Below the pieces are notes generated by a model, which was given only the letters and a program-made list of their open reading frames with translations, was not told the DNA's origin and did not search any database. From an uncultured Eubacteriales bacterium (GTDB lineage Bacteria > Bacillota > Clostridia > Oscillospirales > Acutalibacteraceae): a stretch of DNA of 12,627 nt. Below, piece after piece: positions 8,234-12,627 of the stretch. The stretch spans positions 1 to 12,627 of the forward strand of contig CAKSDJ010000040.1 in the NCBI GenBank assembly GCA_934445015.1, read 5' to 3'. The position numbers were made by a program, and so were the translations under genes. How positions within the stretch are numbered: position 1 is the first letter of the stretch; every line of letters begins with the position of its first letter.

Positions 8234-8602
8234 TTATTTGTAGTCATTGACGTGCTTTTTAATTGCCTCAAAAGTTTTGTCGCTAAGGTAATGCTCTACG
8301 CGGCAGGCGTCATCTGCGGCGGTTTTTTCATCAACACCGATGTTGATAAACAGTTTGGTTAAAACCGTATGGCGTTCATAAATGTGCATTGCCTTGTCTT
8401 TGCCTTTGTCGGTAAGTTTGATAAATCCGAATTCATCGGTTTTGACAAGACCGTCTTTTTTTAAAATACCTATCGCACGGCTGACCGAAGGTTTTGAATA
8501 CCCCATATACTCGCTTATATCGATTCCGCGGACCGTTGCCGATTTTTGTGAAAGAACATATATTGTTTCTAAATACATTTCGCCCGATTCCAACATAGCC
8601 AA
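8234..8602 (-). CDS. DtxR family iron-dependent repressor, short form without SH3 domain
   Basis: A metal-sensing repressor of about 122 residues, most likely sensing Fe(II) and controlling the divergent feo operon. The winged helix covers residues 1-65 (recognition part YSKPSVSRAIGILKKDGLV) and the dimer and metal-binding domain covers the rest. Ligand positions match DtxR/IdeR rather than MntR: Met9 (DtxR Met10), and ACRVEH giving Cys100, Glu103 and His104 (DtxR 102, 105, 106). For the second metal site His78 is kept, but the counterparts of DtxR Glu83 and His98 appear as Thr and Ala. The C-terminal SH3-like domain of DtxR is absent. The start is uncertain: a TTG at 8602 lies eight bases from AAGGAG and gives MAMLESGEMYLE, while the ATG at 8596 is fourteen bases away. 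A further upstream TTG at 8644 has no ribosome binding site. Confidence 0.85.
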   Translation of the reverse strand: MAMLESGEMYLETIYVLSQKSATVRGIDISEYMGYSKPSVSRAIGILKKDGLVKTDEFGFIKLTDKGKDKAMHIYERHTVLTKLFINIGVDEKTAADDACRVEHYLSDKTFEAIKKHVNDYK

Positions 8603-8719
8603 CGCGCTCACTCCTTTTTTCTGAACAATAACAGAATAACACAAAACCGCTTAAAAATCAATGAATTTTATTTCGGCAACGCTGTAAAAACGGCATTTCG
8701 GAAGATTGTACAACGTACA

Positions 8720-8739
8720 GTTAGCACGGGCTAACCTAA
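8720..8739. promoter_or_regulatory. Iron-box-like operator 1
   Basis: A dyad with arms GTTAGC/GCTAAC and centre ACGG. The 19 bases 8721-8739 (TTAGCACGGGCTAACCTAA) closely follow the DtxR/IdeR consensus TTAGGTTAGSCTAACCTAA. It lies between the divergent regulator gene and the feo promoter, about 118 bases before the regulator start, so it may serve regulator autocontrol, feo control, or both. Confidence 0.65.
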
Positions 8740-8782
8740 ATTATGCAATCTTAATAAATTTTACTTTTTACGACAAATTCGC

Positions 8783-8811
8783 TTGACAAATTAGCAAGTG
8801 CTAACTATAAT
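8783..8811 (+). promoter_or_regulatory. feo promoter with iron-box operator 2 filling its spacer
   Basis: TTGACA (8783-8788) and TATAAT (8806-8811) are separated by exactly 17 bases, a perfect sigma-A promoter. The dyad TTAGCA-AG-TGCTAA (8791-8804) occupies the spacer, so a bound repressor would directly exclude RNA polymerase. The predicted start is near 8818. Confidence 0.85.
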
Positions 8812-8820
8812 GTTATATGG

Positions 8821-8834
8821 TTAGTTGAGACTAA
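8821..8834. promoter_or_regulatory. Iron-box-like operator 3 at the feo start site
   Basis: A dyad TTAGT-TGAG-ACTAA just downstream of the predicted start. It begins exactly 30 bases after operator 2, about three helical turns, so both could be bound on the same face of the DNA. Confidence 0.55.
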
Positions 8835-8836
8835 TC

Positions 8837-8871
8837 GGTATTTAATACCAAGCAGTCGGTAAAATCGGCTG
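8837..8871 (+). other. Two small hairpins in the feo leader
   Basis: GGTAT/ATACC (8837-8849, 3-base loop) is followed by CAGTCG/CGGCTG (8853-8871, one G-T pair, 7-base loop). The second ends five bases before the GGAGG site at 8877-8881. They may tune translation or mRNA stability. No known riboswitch was recognised. Confidence 0.35.
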
Positions 8872-8891
8872 ATATTGGAGGAACGAAAAAA

Positions 8892-9104
8892 ATGATTCCA
8901 CTATGTTATGCGGATGTCGGGCAAGCCCAGATTATCAAAAAAATCGGCGGTACACCCGAAGTTAAAAAACATCTTGAAAATCTTGGTTTCAATGTCGGCG
9001 GTGAAGTCAGCGTTATAAGCACGCTCAGCGGCAACCTGATTGTAAAGGTTAAAGAAAGCCGCGTAGCGCTCGACGAACAACTGGCAAGAAAAATCATGGT
9101 ATAA
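8892..9104 (+). CDS. feoA: FeoA family protein, first copy
   Basis: A 70-residue SH3-like cytoplasmic protein of the ferrous-iron uptake system, thought to bind FeoB and aid its transport activity. The pattern GQAQIIKKIGG, KKHLENLGFNVGGEVSVIS, GNLIVKVKESRVALDEQLARKI is typical of FeoA. GGAGG (8877-8881) lies ten bases before the ATG. It is the first gene of the operon, 21 bases before a second, diverged feoA. Confidence 0.93.
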   Translation: MIPLCYADVGQAQIIKKIGGTPEVKKHLENLGFNVGGEVSVISTLSGNLIVKVKESRVALDEQLARKIMV

Positions 9105-9125
9105 TTTTTTAAGGAGGAATATAAG

Positions 9126-9347
9126 GTGAAAACACTCAGAGATGTCAAAGTAGGCGATAACGCACGCGTTGTCAAACTGCACGGTGAGGGCGCCATAAAG
9201 CGACGCATTATGGATATGGGCCTCACAAAGGGAACTGAGGTTACTGTCTGCAAAGTTGCTCCGCTCGGCGACCCTATTGAAGTAACGGTACGCAACTATC
9301 AACTTTCGATTCGTAAGGCAGATGCTGAAATGGTTGAAGTAGAATAA
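9126..9347 (+). CDS. feoA: FeoA family protein, second copy
   Basis: A 73-residue FeoA protein with the more canonical form MKTLRDVKVGDNARVV, IKRRIMDMGLTKGTEVTV, GDPIEVTVRNYQLSIRKADAEMVEV. The start is a GTG at 9126 with AAGGAGG (9111-9117) eight bases before it. It shares only the family pattern with the first copy, so the pair is probably not a recent duplication and may have separate jobs. A gap of 94 bases to feoB, large for this operon, contains another iron-box-like dyad. Confidence 0.93.
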   Translation: MKTLRDVKVGDNARVVKLHGEGAIKRRIMDMGLTKGTEVTVCKVAPLGDPIEVTVRNYQLSIRKADAEMVEVE

Positions 9348-9373
9348 TATTACATAAAAATTTTTGACCATAG

Positions 9374-9389
9374 GTTAGCAAACACTAAC
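9374..9389. promoter_or_regulatory. Iron-box-like operator 4 inside the feo operon
   Basis: GTTAG-CAAACA-CTAAC, the same dyad type as the promoter sites, lies between the second feoA and feoB. A TTGACC hexamer starts five bases before it, echoing the layout of the main promoter, but no good -10 element follows. It may be a remnant or weak internal promoter, or a roadblock site. Confidence 0.5.
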
Positions 9390-9441
9390 TCACTAAAACA
9401 TAAATTTGCCTGTATTACGGCACAGAAAGGAAGATTTATTT

Positions 9442-11835
9442 ATGGATTTGCATATTGCACTTGCCGGTAACCCTAACTGCGGTAAAACAACATTGTTTAA
9501 TGCGCTTACCGGCTCAAATCAATTTGTCGGCAACTGGCCGGGTGTTACGGTAGAAAAAAAGGAAGGTAAACTTAAAAAACACGACGGTGTTATAATTACC
9601 GACCTTCCGGGTATATATTCGCTTTCACCTTACACCCTTGAAGAAGTTGTTGCAAGAAACTACCTTATAGGCGAACGTCCCGATGCTATTCTTAACATCA
9701 TAGACGGTACCAACCTTGAAAGAAACTTATACCTCACAACACAGCTTACCGAACTTGGTATTCCGGTTGTATTGGCGGTTAATATGATGGATATTGTCCG
9801 TAAAAACGGCGATAAAATCGACACTGCCGAACTTTCACGCACACTCGGATGCAAAGTTATGGAAATATCCGCCCTTAAAGGCACCGGCATTACCGAGGCT
9901 GCCGAGGCGGCTATCGAAGCGGCAAAATCAGCCAAAACCGTGCCTATGCACACCTTCTCAGGTCCGGTAGAACACGCTCTTGCACATATTGAAGAAGCGG
10001 TTTTACACGGTCTGCCCGAAGAGCAGCAAAGATGGTACGCCATCAAGGTTTTTGAGCGCGATGATAAAGTTTTGTCGCAGCTTAATATTCCGGCAGAACA
10101 ACTCACACACGTTGAGGCCGACATCAAGGCGGCTGAAAGCGAACTCGACGATGACGCCGAAAGCATTATCACCAACGAGAGATATGTATACATAGCCGAA
10201 ATCATTAAATCTTGCTACAAAAAGAAAAACGTAGGCAAACTTACAACATCGGATAAAATAGATAAAGTAGTTACAAACCGTTGGCTCGGTCTTCCTATTT
10301 TTGCGCTCGTTATGTTCCTTGTATATTGGATCGCAATGGTAGGCGTAGGCGCTCCGGCAACCGACTTTACCAACGATAACATATTCGGCGACGGTTTCCA
10401 CCTGTTTAATGACGGCGGATATGCCGAAGTTGCAGAAGAATACTCAGATGCTGCAGCAATTGTAGACGGTTACAATGCTTATGTTGAAGAACACGGCACC
10501 GAACCGACAAAGAGTTTCACATATTCGGTTGAAGATGAAGAAACCCTTGAAGTTACCGAAGAAACCGCAACTATTGCAGATTACAACGATGCAAAGAAAA
10601 CACTTGACAAAATCGGCGACGAACCCGATCCTGCAGATTACGGCACCTGGGTTCCCGGTATACCGTCACTTGTTGAAAGCGGTCTTGACGCCGTAAACGC
10701 TGCAGACTGGGTTAAGGGTCTTGTTCTTGACGGTATCATAGCCGGTGTCGGCGCGGTGCTCGGATTTGTTCCGCAGATGCTGGTTCTTTTCCTGATGCTT
10801 GCCTTCCTTGAAGCGTGCGGCTATATGTCAAGAATTGCGTTTGTACTTGACCGTATATTCCGTAAATTCGGATTGTCGGGTAAATCATTTATTCCTATGC
10901 TTATCGGTGTAGGCTGCGGCGTGCCCGGTATTATGGCGAGCCGTACCATTGAAAATGAACGCGACCGCCGTATGACTATTATGACAACAACGTTTATCCC
11001 CTGCGGCGCAAAAGTTCCGTTTATTGCTATGATAGCAGGCGCTATCTTCGGCGGTTCGGCATGGGTTGCAACAAGCGCTTACTTTATCGGTATGGCGGCA
11101 ATCGTTGTTTCGGGCATTATGCTTAAAAAGACAAAAATGTTCGCCGGCGATCCTGCTCCGTTTGTTATGGAACTTCCGGCTTATCACTGGCCTACACTCG
11201 GCAATGTACTCCGCTCAATGTGGGAGCGCGGCTGGTCATTCATTAAAAAAGCAGGCACCATCATTTTGCTCTCAACCATATTGGTATGGTTTACATCATA
11301 TTTTGGCTTTACGTCAGACGGATTCCGTATGCTTACCGAGGATGAACTCGACCTTTCTATACTTGCTAAAATAGGCAGTGCTATCGCCTGGATATTCGCA
11401 CCGCTCGGCTGGGGCAACTGGCAGGCTGCCGTTGCTTCTATTACCGGTCTTGTCGCAAAGGAAAACATTGTCGGTACAATGGGTATTCTTTACGGCGGCG
11501 GTTCGGGTACTGCCTGGCAGGCAATTGCCAATGCGTTTACAGGCATTACAGGTTACTCATTCCTTGTGTTCAACCTTCTTTGCGCTCCTTGCTTTGCGGC
11601 AATCGGTGCAATCAAGCGTGAAATGAACAGCGCAAAATGGACTTGGTTTGCAATAGGCTATCAGTGCGGATTTGCATATCTGATTTCACTTATGATAAAT
11701 CAGTTCGGCGGACTCTTTACCGGAAACGTTAACGTTATCGGACTCATCTTTGCCGTTGCGGCACTTGCTCTGATTGTTTATATGCTCTTCTTCAAGAAGT
11801 ATACCGAGGCAACAAAACTTACAGAAAAAGTTTAA
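9442..11835 (+). CDS. feoB: Ferrous iron transport protein B
   Basis: A 797-residue inner-membrane Fe(II) transporter with an N-terminal G-protein domain. GTPase motifs are G1 GNPNCGKTT (residues 9-17), G2 GVTVE (34-38), G3 DLPG (54-57), G4 NMMD (114-117) and G5 SALKG (143-147), followed by a helical linker to about residue 275. The membrane part has the conserved LEACGYMSR, GVGCGVPGIMASR, IPCGAKVPF and GLVAKENIVGT segments. Between the first membrane helix (about 283-303) and the next there is an acidic stretch of roughly 80 residues (322-402) with about 23 Asp/Glu and 4 Lys, facing outside. The ATG at 9442 has AAAGGA upstream; extending 12 codons further would add no FeoB-like sequence. A small Cys-rich protein gene follows. 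Confidence 0.97.
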   Translation: MDLHIALAGNPNCGKTTLFNALTGSNQFVGNWPGVTVEKKEGKLKKHDGVIITDLPGIYSLSPYTLEEVVARNYLIGERPDAILNIIDGTNLERNLYLTTQLTELGIPVVLAVNMMDIVRKNGDKIDTAELSRTLGCKVMEISALKGTGITEAAEAAIEAAKSAKTVPMHTFSGPVEHALAHIEEAVLHGLPEEQQRWYAIKVFERDDKVLSQLNIPAEQLTHVEADIKAAESELDDDAESIITNERYVYIAEIIKSCYKKKNVGKLTTSDKIDKVVTNRWLGLPIFALVMFLVYWIAMVGVGAPATDFTNDNIFGDGFHLFNDGGYAEVAEEYSDAAAIVDGYNAYVEEHGTEPTKSFTYSVEDEETLEVTEETATIADYNDAKKTLDKIGDEPDPADYGTWVPGIPSLVESGLDAVNAADWVKGLVLDGIIAGVGAVLGFVPQMLVLFLMLAFLEACGYMSRIAFVLDRIFRKFGLSGKSFIPMLIGVGCGVPGIMASRTIENERDRRMTIMTTTFIPCGAKVPFIAMIAGAIFGGSAWVATSAYFIGMAAIVVSGIMLKKTKMFAGDPAPFVMELPAYHWPTLGNVLRSMWERGWSFIKKAGTIILLSTILVWFTSYFGFTSDGFRMLTEDELDLSILAKIGSAIAWIFAPLGWGNWQAAVASITGLVAKENIVGTMGILYGGGSGTAWQAIANAFTGITGYSFLVFNLLCAPCFAAIGAIKREMNSAKWTWFAIGYQCGFAYLISLMINQFGGLFTGNVNVIGLIFAVAALALIVYMLFFKKYTEATKLTEKV

Positions 11836-11856
11836 TTTTTGAAAGGAGACTTTGCT

Positions 11857-12027
11857 ATGTTTGCGTGGTTGGCTGAAAATATAGGAACGATTGTTGTGGT
11901 ACTTATACTTGCAGTAATAGTTTTTCTGATTGTTTTTAAACTTGTTAAAAACAAAAAGCAGGGTAAATCTACCTGTGGCGGTAACTGCGCGCACTGTGCA
12001 ATGCACGGCTCCTGCCATACTAAGTAG
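11857..12027 (+). CDS. FeoB-associated Cys-rich membrane protein
   Basis: A 56-residue single-pass membrane protein. A hydrophobic helix (residues 9-30, IGTIVVVLILAVIVFLIVFKLV) is followed by a basic stretch and a cysteine cluster, CGGNCAHCAMHGSC (Cys40, 44, 47, 53), likely on the cytoplasmic side. It matches the small family found directly after feoB in many Firmicutes, which may hand iron to or from FeoB in the role FeoC plays elsewhere. AAAGGAG lies about seven bases before the ATG, and the gene is 21 bases after feoB. A strong terminator follows. Confidence 0.9.
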   Translation: MFAWLAENIGTIVVVLILAVIVFLIVFKLVKNKKQGKSTCGGNCAHCAMHGSCHTK

Positions 12028-12034
12028 CATAATC

Positions 12035-12067
12035 GGGGGGTACGCCAAAACGTATCCCCCTGTTTTT
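12035..12067 (+). terminator. Intrinsic terminator of the feo operon
   Basis: A 10-bp stem (12035-12044 with 12051-12060, GGGGGG-TACG against CGTA-TCCCCC with one G-T pair) and a 6-base loop are followed by TGTTTTTT. Confidence 0.93.
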
Positions 12068-12117
12068 TGCAAAAATTCAGTTTGCTTTTAAGATTTAAAA
12101 GAAAGGTGAAACAAATT

Positions 12118-12342
12118 ATGTATAAAACCGTATTGAAAATCGACGGTATGGCGTGCGGTATGTGCGAAAGCCATATCAACGATTGTATCCGAAATAATTT
12201 TAAAGTAAAAAAAATTAAAACCTCACACAAAAAGGGCGAATCGGTAATAGTTACCGAAGCCCCCCTTGACATAACCCAACTTAAAGAGTTGATAGGCAAA
12301 ACGGGATACACGCTGTTATCGGCTGATGTTTCCGAAAAGTAA
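12118..12342 (+). CDS. Heavy-metal-associated (HMA) domain protein, CopZ-like
   Basis: A 74-residue single HMA domain with the metal-binding loop GMACGMC (Cys13 and Cys16) near the N-terminus, the usual fold length, and GYTLLSAD near the end. Such free-standing domains bind Cu(I) or other soft metals and pass them to partner proteins. The chosen ATG at 12118 begins MYKTVLKIDGMAC and has AAAGGTG about nine bases before it. It lies after the feo terminator and no clear promoter of its own was found, so it may depend on read-through. The ABC ATPase start follows 21 bases later. The metal is not certain from sequence. Confidence 0.88.
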   Translation: MYKTVLKIDGMACGMCESHINDCIRNNFKVKKIKTSHKKGESVIVTEAPLDITQLKELIGKTGYTLLSADVSEK

Positions 12343-12363
12343 AAGTTGGTCGGAGGAGATAGT

Positions 12364-12494
12364 ATGCCAATTGTAGAATTAAAAAATGTAAGCCGTGTTT
12401 ATAACAGCGGCGACCACGAATTGAAAGCGCTTGACAACGTTAACTTAACTTTGGACGAGGGAAAATTTGTTGTTATTCTGGGTCCTTCGGGGTC
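12364..12494 (+). pseudogene. ABC transporter ATP-binding protein, interrupted in Walker A
   Basis: The first 43 or so residues (MPIVELKNVSRVYNSGDHEL, then ALDNVNLTLDEGKFVVILGPSGS) are a typical start of a MacB/LolD/YknY-type ABC ATPase. Walker A should continue GKST after GPSGS, but the sequence changes at about 12494 to SLSRYF and stops at 12526-12528. The nucleotide-binding site is therefore lost and the rest of the gene is absent from view. GGAGG at 12352-12356 gives a good translation start, so the gene was intact recently. Insertion of a mobile element is the likely cause; an assembly join at a repeat is the alternative. Confidence 0.75.
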
Positions 12495-12627
12495 GAGTTT
12501 GTCAAGATACTTTTTGTGGATTTTCTAAATTAAATGATTTGTCCGTAAAGAAGCCGCCCAAAACCTCGTGCTTGCAGATGTCCTGAAACACCGTATTCAA
12601 AGGCTTTTTGGCACTTTCGGACTGCTT
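12495..12627 (-). mobile_element. Probable end of an insertion sequence with partial transposase-like frame
   Basis: Sequence from about 12495 does not continue the ABC gene. A minus-strand frame is open from the window end to TGA at 12504-12502, giving 41 residues that include NTVFQDICKHEVLGGFF. It ends only about eight bases from the break, as transposase genes often end close to or within a terminal inverted repeat. The element family was not recognised, and the other end lies outside the window, so no inverted repeat or target duplication can be checked. A plus-strand frame is also open over 12538-12627, so the coding strand is not certain. Confidence 0.45.

Noticed and set aside
8603..8644. 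N-terminal extension of the DtxR-family protein to a TTG at 8644
   Set aside because: No ribosome binding site lies before it, and the AAGGAG site falls inside the extension, which shows that translation starts further down.
9660..10205. Long minus-strand open frame opposite feoB
   Set aside because: It is a serine/alanine-rich mirror of a strongly conserved coding region, with no ribosome binding site or family resemblance.

Overview
The window looks like chromosomal DNA of an anaerobic, fermentative Firmicute, most likely a gut-type member of the Clostridia. The reasons are a pyruvate formate-lyase pair, a tandem FeoA/FeoA/FeoB ferrous-iron operon with a FeoB-associated Cys-rich membrane protein, a PadR/DUF1700/DUF4097 operon, strong AGGAGG ribosome binding sites and consensus sigma-A promoters. 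No species can be named from the sequence. Both edges are repeat-like (a tetranucleotide tract on the left, a probable insertion sequence on the right), so the window may be a whole contig that broke at repeats.

Layout. (1) 1-2317, plus strand: end of a surface-polysaccharide cluster. A membrane O-acyltransferase gene is entered in frame from 20 perfect CAGA units, followed by an FnlC/CapG/WbjD-type epimerase that makes UDP-N-acetyl-L-fucosamine. A bidirectional terminator separates it from (2) 2407-5342, minus strand: pflB-pflA, translationally coupled, with a perfect sigma-A promoter, an operator-like dyad at the start site, and a terminator-like hairpin in the leader. (3) 5548-8038, minus strand: padR, DUF1700, DUF4097 and an Sfp-type phosphopantetheinyl transferase, tightly packed, with an operator covering the -10 element. 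(4) 8234-12027: a short DtxR-family regulator (minus) diverging from feoA-feoA-feoB and a small Cys-rich protein gene (plus). Four related TTAG...CTAA dyads lie here, one exactly filling the spacer of the feo promoter and one inside the operon. (5) 12118-12627: a small HMA-domain metal-binding protein, then an ABC-transporter ATPase cut off inside its Walker A motif by foreign-looking sequence that carries an open minus-strand frame to the window end.

How the parts work together. The left block would decorate and supply a cell-surface glycan, with the CAGA tract as a plausible phase-variation switch of the acyltransferase. The pfl block handles anaerobic pyruvate cleavage to formate and acetyl-CoA. 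PflA is itself an iron-sulfur enzyme. The feo block imports Fe(II) under an apparently local iron-sensing repressor. The strongest candidates for something new are the CAGA-controlled acyltransferase, the pfl leader attenuator candidate, and the four-box feo control region with an SH3-less DtxR-type regulator next to two free-standing SH3-like FeoA proteins. No tRNA, rRNA or CRISPR array was seen, and no gene-free stretch exceeds 300 bases.
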